64,000 nucleotides of DNA from Anoxybacillus thermarum (GTDB lineage: Bacteria; Bacillota; Bacilli; Bacillales; Anoxybacillaceae), in the NCBI RefSeq assembly GCF_000836725.1, contig NZ_JXTH01000002.1:34668-98667 (forward strand), in the 5' to 3' direction. The position numbers were made by a program, and so were the translations under genes. Under the pieces are notes generated by a model. The model was not told the DNA's origin. It saw nothing but the letters and a program-made list of their open reading frames with translations, and did no database searches. This document shows, piece by piece, positions 8,701 through 18,576 of the stretch; the stretch's first letter is position 1, and each line of letters starts with the position of its first letter.

Positions 8701-9063
8701 GACGACGCGCTCGTTTCCTTCTTCGATAAAGCGGCTGAAGACAGAACGAATGCGCAGCGCATCCGCACGCTTAAACGAGCGTTCAACCGTATATCGCTTT
8801 ACTCCTTCGGCATGTTGTAATTCAAATGTAAACGAAACGAACAGTTCATTTTCCGCATGGTTCATAATTCCGTTCGTCTGGTTCACCGCGCGTTCGACAT
8901 TTCCGTATAACGCGAGCGTCATCGCATCTAAAATCGACGACTTTCCGCTTCCTGTCGGACCGAAAATGCCAAACAATCCACCTTCGCATAGCCGTTCAAA
9001 ATCAATCGTTTCCTTTTGGCGAAAACTATGCAACCCTGCAATCGTTAAACGAATCGGCTTCAT
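5704..9063 (-). CDS. sbcC: Nuclease SbcCD subunit C (Rad50-like ATPase)
   Basis: 1119 residues. Walker A GPTGSGKSS lies at residues 35-43, a long Gln/Glu/Lys coiled coil spans most of 180-930, the zinc hook CPVCG is near 535, and the ABC signature TLSGGETF (near 1020) and Walker B FFFLDEGFGTLD (near 1060) close the second ATPase half. With SbcD it forms the complex that opens hairpins and blocked DNA ends. Its ATG overlaps the sbcD stop by 4 bp. Length is within the usual range. Confidence 0.97.
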   Translation of the reverse strand: MKPIRLTIAGLHSFRQKETIDFERLCEGGLFGIFGPTGSGKSSILDAMTLALYGNVERAVNQTNGIMNHAENELFVSFTFELQHAEGVKRYTVERSFKRADALRIRSVFSRFIEEGNERVVIADKTRFVDEQVKQLLGLEMKDFTRAVVLPQGKFAEFLSLKGSERRQMLQRLFHLERYGDELNKKLKNKLADASAKLEAIKGEQAGLGDASKEQVEKQKQALTERKEALERAKNELRHIHERYEKEKQLWQWQCEKEKVEQQLNECRKQEERMKQLEQTYERSKEAERLAPYIEQLERSEKEVEHWKKQAKERDAQLQQVRTMYEQASKQYEQCRAKKNEEEPKSLQKQERLKQALQTLALMRSLEQQQAKLRASLQEIEQKEHRARHMVDTCTQEYTTWSAKQAELKKQWEEKKVDVHVKERLEQAAEKKNHIQLQLQALEEIEKEKEEKLKTYEAMKQTYEREMKQMKQLEARLAEEFRHVERLYHRVCEREKQAMVLVYQWKEEKKQAEAARLHDLAATLAERLRDGEACPVCGSTHHPNRAKRQQVTPDEEALERIDRSIQIGEQLVVAIQQIKMQVEQLSEMMARHPLPQRVDAEKVKREVEEAPLSSLKEIETEGKALQQDYIACRDRMYRYIEKWNEQKQKEKQYAYQMETVRQQIAELEKKCAERRKRIEQEKKMWHEAYPDVSFEQVDNIVSRLREREREAQQLQQRIEKSVTVLDDKRAELERWKETYQEVMKQKAEWTTEWNMQKQQYEQYKQTLPEGIDEESVKQQLIRIEETLQRVKREEEEVYERWTSLQQQLHTLQADKQAADVALQEGERRKQEAERMLAEQFKKSTLKTVNDVLASRLDERTKQQIAHDIQQYKDELMKLQNEWERLNGMMRGAVMTKQQWEETMRTYEQMKEQVDEHMRQLGSLEAIVADLEAKHARFEQLQQERMQLEKLVGQYEELQKVLRGNSFVEFIAEEQLVHVTRYASERLGELTRQRYAIELDSEGGFVIRDDANGGVRRPVTTLSGGETFLTSLSLALALSAQIQLRGEYPLQFFFLDEGFGTLDQELLDVVMTALERLRGEHMAIGVISHVQELHARMPKRLIVKPAEPSGKGTTVHLEVM

Positions 9064-10223
9064 CGTTCATCCTCCTCAGCAACGAGCTGCAAAAATAGTT
9101 GAACGAGCTCTTCAGACGGCTTTCCTCCGCCTGTTTGCCGTTCATAAAAACGCGTAAACAAAGTTTCAATCGGGACATCGGTGCGCACTTCACGCACGAC
9201 ATCGTCCTTCTTCAAGTAATTCGGGCGAATATGAACAAATCCGTCATACAATTTGCGCAACCGATGTGTTTCTTCTAACGTTAACGATTGCTCGACATCA
9301 ATTTCTAAATCAATCCACGCCCCGCGATCGCGCCCTTCCTCAATCCAACGATACACTTGCGCTAACCCTTCTGTCGCTTTCCATTTAACGAGCGGACGCC
9401 CTTTGGAAAGCCAACATTCTGAAATGACAGGAGCACAGCGTGGCTGCACGTCTACAATCGTCACCGACTTGCTGTATCCTGATTCAGAAAAACTGTAAGC
9501 GAGCGGTGAGCCGGAATAGCGCGCTGGCATCACCGCATGTTTCACATCTTGAGGACGGTGCAAATGACCGAGTGCGACATATTGCGCACGCTGAGGGAAG
9601 CTTGCTGGCGACACCGTATACGCTCCGCCGAGCTCAATCGGGCGCTCGGAGTCGCACGTTGCCCCCCCAGCGACATACAAATGGCTCATTGCAATATTGA
9701 CGGCATCTTCTTGAAACGATTCGTTCATTTTCGCAAAAATGGCGCGAATGCGCTCATCATATCGTGCGCGCAACAACGTTTCATCGCATTTATCGGAAAG
9801 CAATTCGTTCAAGCGCGACTCTGACGGATACGGAAGCGCAGCAACGATTAATGTTTCATCAGTTGATGGAACGTACAAGCGTTGCACATCATCCGTCGGA
9901 AACCCTAACAACGTAATCGCATGTTGCGCTGCAATCGGAGCAGCGGCACTTAAACGACCCGGATGATCGTGGTTTCCCGCGATGACAACAACGTGACGTT
10001 TTCCGTGATCGCTCAAACGTGAAAGCGATTCATAAAAAAGCTTTTCCGCATCGGCAGACGGATTGACTGTATCAAACGCATCGCCAGCAAGCAATACGAC
10101 ATCGATGTTTTCCTTTTGTACGATTTCTACTATTTCATCGATCACCGCTTCTTGCTCGCTCAAGCGGCTTCGCCCTTCAAGCGTTTTCCCTAAATGCCAA
10201 TCAGCCGTATGCAAAATACGCAA
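9060..10223 (-). CDS. sbcD: Nuclease SbcCD subunit D (Mre11-like)
   Basis: 387 residues. The metallophosphoesterase motifs are present in order: TADWHLGK (residues 6-13), LLAGDAFD near 46, IAGNHDHPGR near 82, MSHLYVAGG and ALGHLHRPQ near 220. It supplies Mn-dependent endo/exonuclease activity to SbcC. It begins one base after the addA stop and overlaps sbcC, so addB-addA-sbcD-sbcC-yisB reads as one minus-strand operon, as in B. subtilis. Confidence 0.97.
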   Translation of the reverse strand: MRILHTADWHLGKTLEGRSRLSEQEAVIDEIVEIVQKENIDVVLLAGDAFDTVNPSADAEKLFYESLSRLSDHGKRHVVVIAGNHDHPGRLSAAAPIAAQHAITLLGFPTDDVQRLYVPSTDETLIVAALPYPSESRLNELLSDKCDETLLRARYDERIRAIFAKMNESFQEDAVNIAMSHLYVAGGATCDSERPIELGGAYTVSPASFPQRAQYVALGHLHRPQDVKHAVMPARYSGSPLAYSFSESGYSKSVTIVDVQPRCAPVISECWLSKGRPLVKWKATEGLAQVYRWIEEGRDRGAWIDLEIDVEQSLTLEETHRLRKLYDGFVHIRPNYLKKDDVVREVRTDVPIETLFTRFYERQTGGGKPSEELVQLFLQLVAEEDER

Positions 10224-10224
10224 A

Positions 10225-13200
10225 TTAATCGCCTCCCATCGCTACAAGTAGCGCACCGTCAAAAGCGTACACGTACGTTTCGGTTACTTTCTTTTTCCAA
10301 ATTGCTTCAATCGCCTCACGATATAAAGCCAATTGCCCTTCATATCGTCGCTTTAGTTGTTGTTGCGGGTCATTCATCCACGATACGCGATCTGTTTTAT
10401 AGTCGATTAAAACGAGCCCGTATTCATCTTCAAATACGCAGTCAATGACTCCTTGAACGATCACCGTTTCTCCCTCCATCTCCTGCGCCAAATAAAACGG
10501 CACTTCCCGTTCAAGCCGCTTCGCACGTTGCATTCGCTTGCCGATCGGAGTGTGAAAAAAGGCGACGATGCTTTCTATATCGACCGCTTTCGCCTGCTCT
10601 TCTGTGAGCCATTCTCCGTTTATCATGCGCGCGATTTGCTCCTGCACCGAACGAACGGTCACTTCTTTTGTTACGTCAATATGTTGCATCACAAGATGCA
10701 TAATCGTTCCTCGTTCCGCCGGTGTTATCGTTTTCGCTTGCAAAAAGCGCGGCCGTTCAACGATCTCTTTTCGAAACGGCTGTTCGGCATGTCCACCGTA
10801 TATGTCGCGTTGCCGCTTTAACTCCGATACGCTTTGTTTCGCCCTTAACATCGTTGCGCCCGCATACGTATACGTCCAAGAAAGGCGGCGCTTGATTTCT
10901 TCTTCATATTCGCTTTTAATCGCCACAGGTTGCAGTTGTTGAATCGCTTCAACGATGTCACGATGCTCATTTGCTTGCTCGTCTTCTTGCTCAAGCGCAT
11001 GCGCCGACACAACGTGCATCTCCCATAGCGATGTGTCGTGAAGCACCGTTTTCGACGGACAAATGCTTTGTGGATGGCGGATGAGAGCGTAACCGAGCCA
11101 ATCCGCATAGCTTTTTGCCTTTTCGATGACATACGCAGGAAGTTCCCACGTGGATGTGTAAGTGACTTCTTGCCATTTTTTCTTTTCTGCCTCGATATCC
11201 TTTACCGTCGATACGATATATAACTTTTCTTTTGCACGCGTCAGCGCGACGTATAAAATGCGCATTTCTTCCGCAAGCATTTGCAGTTTCATTTTTTTCT
11301 TGATCGCTATCTGCGCGATCGTCGGATAGCTTGCCCGCCACGTCGGATGAACAAAGCGCATCCCTAATCCGAAATCTTTATCTAATATGTAGTCGCCGCG
11401 CAAATCTTTCGTATTAAATCGTTTTGCGGCACCCGCCAAAAAGACGATCGGGAACTCAAGCCCTTTACTTTTATGAATCGTCATCATGCGCACAACATCT
11501 TCTTGTTCTGTGAGCGAACGTGCCGCCCCAAAATCGTCTTCGCGCTCTTTTAGCCGTTCAATAAAACGTAAAAAGCGAAAAATGCCACGAAACGACGTTT
11601 TTTCATATTGTTTCGCGCGGTCATACAACGCGCGCAAATTCGCTTGCCGCTGTTTTCCTCCCGGCATTCCGCCGACGTAGTCGTAAAAGTTTGTATCACG
11701 ATACAATTGCCAAATGAAGTCAGCAAGCGGTTTTTGTCTTGCCGCTGTACGCCACCCCGATAAATACGAGAGCCAACGTTTGACTTTTTCATAAAGCTCA
11801 TCATCTTGTGACTGCTCGACAAAAGCAAGCAACGCCTCATAAAATGCCCCGTCTTTTTTCGCCAAACGAATGCGTGCCAATTCATTTTCGTCCAATCCAA
11901 CAATGGGTGATCGAAGCACTGCTGCAAGCGGAATGTCTTGATACGGATTGTCAATCACTTTTAAAAGCGATAACATAATTGACACTTCTGTCGCTGAAAA
12001 GTAACCTGTCGACAACTCGGCATATACAGGAACATTTTGCTTCCGAAATTCTTCTAACATCGCTGAAGCAGACGACATCGAGCGACATAAAATGACGATG
12101 TCGCGATACATGAGACGCCGTTCTCCTTTTAAGCGACGGTCGTAAACGAAAAACGGCTCGGCAAGCAGTTGTTTGATTTTTTTCGCGATCCATCTCGCTT
12201 CAAGCTGAACGGCTGTCACATCTTCTTGTTCTTCTTCGTCGCTTTCTTCTTTTGCTTCATTAATCCACACACATTCGACTGGCACTTGTTTTTCCGGATA
12301 ATCGCGCGCGCCAAAGCGAAGAGCCGCATCATCGTCATAACGCATGTCCCCGACCGTTTCCGTCATGAGTTGTCGAAAAATAAAGTTCGTTCCATCCAAT
12401 ATTTCTTTTCGGCTGCGAAAGTTTTTCGCTAAATCAATGCGCAATCCGCCCTCGCCGTCTTTCGTAAACCGATCATATTTTTGTAAAAAAAGCGACGGTT
12501 CCGCAAGACGAAAACCGTAAATCGATTGCTTCACATCGCCGACCATAAACAAATTGCCTGTCGCTTCATCGTCATGACATACGAGCCGTAAAATAGACTC
12601 TTGTACCATATTTGTATCTTGGTATTCGTCGACGAGCACTTCGGCAAATTGCGCCCGATAAGAAAGAGCCGCTTCCGACGGCTTGAACTCATGCTCCGCA
12701 GAACGATCGCGTAAAATGTGTAAACAATAATGTTCTAAGTCTGAAAAATCAACGATCCCTTTTTCATCTTTTTTCGCTTGCAATAGATCAGCAAACCGTT
12801 GCACCATTTGTACAATCGTAGCAACAGTCGGCTTCATCTCCCGCAAATGGCGCACGTATGTCGCCGGTTGAAACGAAAACAATTCTTCTGTTGCGCTGCT
12901 TATTTCTTTTTTCACTTGCTCGCGCAGTTTTTTTACCTCATCAATCAATCGCTCGTCATATGCCCCGTCTTTCGGCTTTCTTTTTGCCGTCGCAAACGAT
13001 ACGTTTTTCATCGTTTCATGTAGCTTTTGCCACGATTCAGCGCGCGCCTCTTTCAGCTTCGCAATAACTTGTTGGTCGCTAATGAGCGTTTCATACAAAT
13101 AATCCGGTCCACCTGGCTCTTTCGTTTTTTGCAGCGCTTGCGCCAATCGTTGTTCCGCTGCCTCCAGCGCCAAATCAACCGCTTGAAAAAGGTAGTGGGC

Positions 13201-13854
13201 ATACGGTAAATCGTCGATGCGTCCCCCTTCTTCGACATCGTACATATGAACGATTTGTTGCAACCATTCGTTCGGGTTTGGATGCGAACGGGAAAATTCA
13301 TATAGCCGTAAAATAAGCGTTTGCAAATCCGCATCTGTCCGATCGCTCGTATATTTGTCAACAACAGCTAAAAACGCTCCATCGTTTTCCGCATAATATT
13401 GTTCAAATAACGTTTCTAACACTTCTTCTTTTAATAGCGCCATCTCCCCTTCATCCGCAATGCGAAACACCGGATCAATACCGATGATGTAATAATATTT
13501 GCGAATGACATCTAAACAAAATGAGTGAATGGTGGAAATGGACGCTTTTTGCAAAAGACTGAGTTGCCTGCGCAAATGAAGTGAGTGCGGTTCGTTTTCA
13601 AGCGCTCTCTCTAACGCTTCTCCGATGCGTTGGCGCATTTCTGCTGCTGCCGCATTCGTAAACGTCACAACAAGCAACCGATCGACATCGATCGGCCGCT
13701 CTTTATGCAATATTTTTTGAATGATGCGCTCAACAAGCACCGCGGTTTTTCCTGAACCTGCGGCGGCGGCAACAAGCGTATGCTGGCCTTCGGCATAAAT
13801 CGCTTTCCATTGTTCATCCGTCCATTGACTTTCTCGTGGTTTTGGCGGAATCAC
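10225..13854 (-). CDS. addA: ATP-dependent helicase/nuclease subunit A
   Basis: 1209 residues. UvrD-like helicase with Walker A AAAAGSGKT at 29-37, VDEYQDTN (Walker B) near 405, TIHKSKGLEFPIV (motif V region) and YVALTRAKEKLYI (motif VI). The C-terminal RecB-type nuclease shows GVIDCVFED and LIDYKTD near 1150. With AddB it resects double-strand breaks and recognises Chi-like sites in Firmicutes. It starts 4 bp after the addB stop. Confidence 0.97.
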   Translation of the reverse strand: MIPPKPRESQWTDEQWKAIYAEGQHTLVAAAAGSGKTAVLVERIIQKILHKERPIDVDRLLVVTFTNAAAAEMRQRIGEALERALENEPHSLHLRRQLSLLQKASISTIHSFCLDVIRKYYYIIGIDPVFRIADEGEMALLKEEVLETLFEQYYAENDGAFLAVVDKYTSDRTDADLQTLILRLYEFSRSHPNPNEWLQQIVHMYDVEEGGRIDDLPYAHYLFQAVDLALEAAEQRLAQALQKTKEPGGPDYLYETLISDQQVIAKLKEARAESWQKLHETMKNVSFATAKRKPKDGAYDERLIDEVKKLREQVKKEISSATEELFSFQPATYVRHLREMKPTVATIVQMVQRFADLLQAKKDEKGIVDFSDLEHYCLHILRDRSAEHEFKPSEAALSYRAQFAEVLVDEYQDTNMVQESILRLVCHDDEATGNLFMVGDVKQSIYGFRLAEPSLFLQKYDRFTKDGEGGLRIDLAKNFRSRKEILDGTNFIFRQLMTETVGDMRYDDDAALRFGARDYPEKQVPVECVWINEAKEESDEEEQEDVTAVQLEARWIAKKIKQLLAEPFFVYDRRLKGERRLMYRDIVILCRSMSSASAMLEEFRKQNVPVYAELSTGYFSATEVSIMLSLLKVIDNPYQDIPLAAVLRSPIVGLDENELARIRLAKKDGAFYEALLAFVEQSQDDELYEKVKRWLSYLSGWRTAARQKPLADFIWQLYRDTNFYDYVGGMPGGKQRQANLRALYDRAKQYEKTSFRGIFRFLRFIERLKEREDDFGAARSLTEQEDVVRMMTIHKSKGLEFPIVFLAGAAKRFNTKDLRGDYILDKDFGLGMRFVHPTWRASYPTIAQIAIKKKMKLQMLAEEMRILYVALTRAKEKLYIVSTVKDIEAEKKKWQEVTYTSTWELPAYVIEKAKSYADWLGYALIRHPQSICPSKTVLHDTSLWEMHVVSAHALEQEDEQANEHRDIVEAIQQLQPVAIKSEYEEEIKRRLSWTYTYAGATMLRAKQSVSELKRQRDIYGGHAEQPFRKEIVERPRFLQAKTITPAERGTIMHLVMQHIDVTKEVTVRSVQEQIARMINGEWLTEEQAKAVDIESIVAFFHTPIGKRMQRAKRLEREVPFYLAQEMEGETVIVQGVIDCVFEDEYGLVLIDYKTDRVSWMNDPQQQLKRRYEGQLALYREAIEAIWKKKVTETYVYAFDGALLVAMGGD

Positions 13855-13858
13855 ACGA

Positions 13859-16800
13859 TCACCCCTTTAACCATTCGTCTATATTTTTCGGTGTGAACAC
13901 GCGATATTGTTCCGCATCGACCCCTTCGTCAAATTGGCACACATCGCGAAACTCACAATATTGACAAGCTGTTTTATTTTTTTGTTTGTAAGGTGCAATA
14001 TGCGTCACACCGTCGATCATTTGTTCGCCTACATCGACGATCAGACGGCGGACATGTTGCCGCAACATCGTAAATTGTTGCTCAGTTAACACTTTCGAAT
14101 GTTGCGCAAACGTTCCATTTTTATTTAAACGAACAGGAATAACGAGAGAGCTCGTTCCTGGCTCTACTTGTTCATCCATCAGCCGTACCGTTTGTTCATC
14201 TGCTAATACGTAGCCGCCCATTTTAAACTGTTCTAAAAACTTTTTCTCTAGCTCGTGTTCTTCAACCCATTCATTCAGTTTCATCGTCGGGTTATGAATC
14301 GGAAAGTACAACGCCCCTGCCGGAAACGCGGATGTGCCAACGAGCTTTTCCGCATACTCAAGCACGACATCTAAATACGCTAACATTTGTAACGCTAAAC
14401 CGTAATATACTTCCGTTAAATCGAGCGTCTTTTGTTTTGATTTATAGTCAATAATGCGAAGAAGTACACCTTGTTCGCTCATCGCTTGATCGACGCGGTC
14501 AATGCGCCCGACAAACTGCAACACCGTCCCGTCCGATAATGTAAACGAAAGCGGCGGGAGCAACTCCCCTTCCCCGAACCCTAATTCAACGCCAATCGGT
14601 ACAAATCCGCTTCTTTTTGCATGTTCGCTTAGTACGGTCGTCGCTTTCGCCATAATCGTCTGTAACTTTTTCTTCATATATCGATAACGGTGCGTGCTTA
14701 ACAACACTTCTTGTTGAATGTATGGAGCTATTTGCTCGACCGCTTCATATGACAACTGTTCGCATTGTTGTTTTGATAATTCACTCCACGGTAGTTGTTC
14801 TTCCCGCAAGCGATTTGCGATCACTTTTAACGCTTCATGAAACAGCTGACCCATATCTGGCGCCTTCAATTGAAAGACCGTTCTTTCTTTTAAATTTAAA
14901 CCGTGCCCAGCAAAATGAGCGAACGGACAACGGTTAAACGTCTCCATACGTGAAATGCTCGCTTTCACTTTTTTTCCATATAACTCTTTCGCCAACTGTT
15001 TACGTAACTGTTTCGCTCGATTTTCGTAAAATAACGCCCGCACAACGACCGCGATTCGTTCTTTCCATTGCTCATGTTGCACGTAGGCGTTGTATACATC
15101 CCACCACATCGGAGCGATGGTGTATTGTCGCTTCCACGCTTCAAGTTGCTGCACTAACGAACCGAGCGTGGCGATATCGTTTGTCATATATGACAATTGT
15201 TCGTGAGGCGGAAGGAAAAATGGATCGGCCCCCCATTGCATTTTTTTCACATGCGGAAACATATCTGTTAACCGTTTGATAAACATCGATGGCAACAACG
15301 TTTTTTCTTGCTCATCAGCTAGCGCATACGTAACATATAAACGCTCAGACGGGCTAACGAGCGCCAAATAAAGCAAAAACGGCTCATCAAGCAATCGATC
15401 GCGGCTCGCTGGGGCAACGCGTACGGAATAATGATGCAACAATTCGCGATCCGCCTCCGACAACATGCCGTCATCGTTTTTGCGCATCGGAATAATTCCT
15501 TCGTTCACCCCGACAAGAAACGTACAGCGAATGTTTGAAAGGCGGGAACGATCAAAATGAGCAATTAATACTTGGTCGGTTGCCGGTGGCACGAGAGAAA
15601 ACTGCAAACTTTCTAATCCCGTTTCAATAATGGTGAAAAACGTTTCGATTGAAAGAGATTCATCGCCTAATATTTCCACATATTCATCAAGCAAATGAAT
15701 AAACGCTTGCCATACTTGCTCATGATGACGCATAGCGGACAAGTCGCCTCTCTCTTCCGCTTCATCGCGCCATCGTTGCAGCTTTTGCGGAATGTGAAGT
15801 TGTTCCGCGTATGCATATAGCGCTTCGCATTGTTCACGCCCTGTCTTTGCTTGTTTTAACCGCTTTTGTAAAAACAACAACGGAGAAATAACAAGCATGC
15901 GCCATTCATTTAGTTGTTGTTCGTATCGTTTTTCTTCATCTGTTTGTGGCACATGGATCCCTTCGAGCCCTTTATACTTGCGATACGTCCAACGTTCTGT
16001 CCATTTGTCTCCTTGTACGCCCGAAGCGAGCACGTAGTTTTCAAGTTGATCGATCGCCATGCGCATCTCATGTATCGGCGCGTCAAGCGGAAAAAACAAG
16101 TCGGTTTTCGCAGCACGAAATACCGCTTCATAACGAAAGTTCGTCCGTACCGCTTCGATGCTTGCGCGTAAACATTCAACGAACGGATGATCAAGCATCG
16201 GTTCTTTTTCATCAATAAAATACGGAATGCGATAATCTGCAAATACCGTCTTTAACACATCGCGATAGTCTGAAACGTTGCGAATGAGCAAAGCGATGTC
16301 ACGATAGCGATATCCTTCATCTCGCACAAGCCCAATGATTTCACGAGCAATGCCTTCCATTTCTGCTCGGCGAGTGGTCGCCTCTCCAATGACAATCGCT
16401 TCCGTTTGTTTTGGCCATACGCATACAGGACGATCATCGTAATGTGCTTCAAGATGGCGAAGTTCTCCATGTTTGTGGCGGACGTTTTCATGAAGCTGTT
16501 CCACTTTTTCAATCGCCACTCCATTTTGTAACGCCATTTCGCGCAGTTGGGCATACGTTCGCCACGTGCTGCGAAATACGTGCAAATCGTTTGGCAGTTG
16601 TTCGTGCGGAGCGTCTAACGTAAGCGCAACGGTCACATGTGGGCAATGAATAAACAACTGTTCAATCACCATATATTCTTGCGGCGTAAATTCATGAAAG
16701 CCATCCATGTAAATGCGCGCACGTTCCATATAGGAAGAATGGCGAATTTTTTCCGCAAGCAGGCGCAAATAATCTTCTGAATCGACATAATGATGCGCCA

Positions 16801-17323
16801 TCTGTTGTTCAAATTGCTCAAAAATCATCGCTGTATCTTTTAATTTATCAGCGAGTACCATTTCGTTTGCGGTCGCATGACGGCGCAGCTGCTCTTCCGT
16901 TTGTTTTAACGTCGCTGGCGTCACACAATACCGTTTATATTCTGTCAACATTTGTTCAAGTTGTTCAATAAAGCCACGTTTATCCGCCGCTTTCCGAAAC
17001 AACGTTAACTGCTCTTTTTGCTGTTCAACAATTTTCCTTAGCAACATATGTACGCCTGTTTGCGTTAAATGATGGCGGCTCATGCCTCCTGTCTCTTGCA
17101 AGACGCGCCAAGCGAGGCGGGTGAAACTAAACACTTGTGCGCGAATCATCCCTTTCATGTTTGCATTCATGAGGGCATATTCCGATTGAAACGTCATTTG
17201 TTCAGGAACGAGATAAATAATCGGATCGCCATCGGGTTCATGCGCAAGTTGTTCGATTATTTCCGTTAAACACATCGTCGTTTTTCCGCTTCCCGACCGC
17301 CCGATCATAAAGCGTACAGACAT
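13859..17323 (-). CDS. addB: ATP-dependent helicase/nuclease subunit B
   Basis: About 1154 residues. Walker A GRSGSGKTT is near the N-terminus and a RecB-type nuclease (GRIDRVDQ, RIIDYKS) is C-terminal. The Fe-S cluster ligands known for AddB are all visible: one Cys in FNRCPFAHF and three in the closing CQYCEFRDVC. The ATG at 17323 lies 9 nt after AAAGG; an ATG three codons upstream abuts it and is unlikely. First gene of the addBA-sbcDC operon; the membrane protein gene upstream ends 15 bp away. Confidence 0.96.
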   Translation of the reverse strand: MSVRFMIGRSGSGKTTMCLTEIIEQLAHEPDGDPIIYLVPEQMTFQSEYALMNANMKGMIRAQVFSFTRLAWRVLQETGGMSRHHLTQTGVHMLLRKIVEQQKEQLTLFRKAADKRGFIEQLEQMLTEYKRYCVTPATLKQTEEQLRRHATANEMVLADKLKDTAMIFEQFEQQMAHHYVDSEDYLRLLAEKIRHSSYMERARIYMDGFHEFTPQEYMVIEQLFIHCPHVTVALTLDAPHEQLPNDLHVFRSTWRTYAQLREMALQNGVAIEKVEQLHENVRHKHGELRHLEAHYDDRPVCVWPKQTEAIVIGEATTRRAEMEGIAREIIGLVRDEGYRYRDIALLIRNVSDYRDVLKTVFADYRIPYFIDEKEPMLDHPFVECLRASIEAVRTNFRYEAVFRAAKTDLFFPLDAPIHEMRMAIDQLENYVLASGVQGDKWTERWTYRKYKGLEGIHVPQTDEEKRYEQQLNEWRMLVISPLLFLQKRLKQAKTGREQCEALYAYAEQLHIPQKLQRWRDEAEERGDLSAMRHHEQVWQAFIHLLDEYVEILGDESLSIETFFTIIETGLESLQFSLVPPATDQVLIAHFDRSRLSNIRCTFLVGVNEGIIPMRKNDDGMLSEADRELLHHYSVRVAPASRDRLLDEPFLLYLALVSPSERLYVTYALADEQEKTLLPSMFIKRLTDMFPHVKKMQWGADPFFLPPHEQLSYMTNDIATLGSLVQQLEAWKRQYTIAPMWWDVYNAYVQHEQWKERIAVVVRALFYENRAKQLRKQLAKELYGKKVKASISRMETFNRCPFAHFAGHGLNLKERTVFQLKAPDMGQLFHEALKVIANRLREEQLPWSELSKQQCEQLSYEAVEQIAPYIQQEVLLSTHRYRYMKKKLQTIMAKATTVLSEHAKRSGFVPIGVELGFGEGELLPPLSFTLSDGTVLQFVGRIDRVDQAMSEQGVLLRIIDYKSKQKTLDLTEVYYGLALQMLAYLDVVLEYAEKLVGTSAFPAGALYFPIHNPTMKLNEWVEEHELEKKFLEQFKMGGYVLADEQTVRLMDEQVEPGTSSLVIPVRLNKNGTFAQHSKVLTEQQFTMLRQHVRRLIVDVGEQMIDGVTHIAPYKQKNKTACQYCEFRDVCQFDEGVDAEQYRVFTPKNIDEWLKG

Positions 17324-17338
17324 ATCGTTCATCCTTTC

Positions 17339-17941
17339 TTATTTTCCATCGTGCAATGCAAAACGTTGCTCCACTTTTTTTCCGACGTACCAAAGAAGAA
17401 AAATAGCGGCTGCGACAAATACGGTGCGCATCGGTTGACGAATTAAAGCGACAACGTCATAGCCGATAAAACTAATCGTAAACACCATCACCATTTTTCC
17501 GAGCAACACAGCAAGCATATATTGCTGCATCGCAATACCTGATAATCCTGCTACGACATTTACTGCTGCAGATGGTGTAAATGGGAAACAAAGCAGTAAA
17601 AAGAGTGGTCCAAAGCCGCGACGCTCAATCCAATGCATCATGCGGCGAATGGTCGGATGGCGATGTAAAAAAGAGAAAAATCGTTGTCTTCCGATTTTTC
17701 GAACGAGAAAAAAGACGAGTAGTGAGCCTGTGCTCGTTCCAATCCATGAGATGAAAAAACCTTTCCAAAGACCGAATGCCGCTGCGTTTGCCATGACAAA
17801 AACGAAAAGCGGCAAAAACGGTAAAAACGCCTCTGCCATCGGCAAGACGATGCCCGGAATCACGCCAAATGAACGATATTCCGCTAACATGTTAAGCATA
17901 TGTTTGATCGTAAACCATTGTTTTAATTCCTCTAAACTCAT
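17339..17941 (-). CDS. TVP38/TMEM64 (DedA-like) membrane protein
   Basis: 200 residues with about five hydrophobic segments. The family core is visible as WKGFFISWIGTSTGSLLVFF and, further on, LCFPFTPSAAVNVVAGLSG. Members are integral membrane proteins; some DedA/TVP38 proteins flip lipids or transport small ions, but function here is not known. Start at 17941 has AAAGGGG 7 nt upstream. It is only 15 bp from addB and may share its transcript. Confidence 0.85.
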   Translation of the reverse strand: MSLEELKQWFTIKHMLNMLAEYRSFGVIPGIVLPMAEAFLPFLPLFVFVMANAAAFGLWKGFFISWIGTSTGSLLVFFLVRKIGRQRFFSFLHRHPTIRRMMHWIERRGFGPLFLLLCFPFTPSAAVNVVAGLSGIAMQQYMLAVLLGKMVMVFTISFIGYDVVALIRQPMRTVFVAAAIFLLWYVGKKVEQRFALHDGK

Positions 17942-18006
17942 ACAGTAACCCCTTTGCTGCGTGCTCATATTTATATTGTACAAGTTTAGAGGAAAAGAGA
18001 AAACTA

Positions 18007-18525
18007 CTATGACAATTCCCTTTCGCGCAAATATAACAAATACATCATTTTTCGTTCGCGCGCTTCGATTCGTTCGCTCATCTTTGTTCGCAACTGAGCT
18101 GTGCGATGTAATTGGTTCACAAATGAATGGTGGGAAATACATAACTCGACGCTCGTCCCGTTTGAAAAAGTAATGCGTGTTTTTCCAACTTGAACATGCT
18201 CATGATGACGAATATGTAAATGCGATAGCCATATACATTGAGGATTCGTTGGGGAGATCGTTGGAAAAAAGAAAATTTCGTTCGTTGGTTCGACTGCAAT
18301 AGGTGCTTTATGCGAAGTGCCAATAATATGTTTCGATCCATCTTTTCTTCCTCTTAAACTGGCACCATAGTACAAACAACTTTGTTCAATAATGTCCATC
18401 GGACTTTGTTTCACAATAATTTCTCCATCTTCCTCTAACACTTTCGTCCATAAATGTTTGTCATAAAAAAACGGAAAAAGCCCCATCGTATAGCGTGTTA
18501 AATGTAGATGCTCGACGACGAGCAT
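18007..18525 (-). CDS. comK: Competence transcription factor ComK
   Basis: 172 residues. Conserved ComK stretches are clear: the central YYGASLRGRKDGSKH, SHKAPIAVEPTNEIFFFPT, then PQCIWLSHLHI, ITFSNGTSVELCISHHSF and QLRTKMSERI. ComK binds AT-boxes and switches on DNA-uptake genes. The ATG at 18525 has an AAGGGAGG ribosome site; the longer open frame runs back into the aceA terminator and is not used. Promoter sequence must overlap that terminator (see findings). It lacks some residues of the long B. subtilis C-terminus. Confidence 0.92.
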   Translation of the reverse strand: MLVVEHLHLTRYTMGLFPFFYDKHLWTKVLEEDGEIIVKQSPMDIIEQSCLYYGASLRGRKDGSKHIIGTSHKAPIAVEPTNEIFFFPTISPTNPQCIWLSHLHIRHHEHVQVGKTRITFSNGTSVELCISHHSFVNQLHRTAQLRTKMSERIEARERKMMYLLYLRERELS

Positions 18526-18576
18526 ATCGCTCCCTCCCTTATATACACATTTCGACAATATTATACCATAAACAAC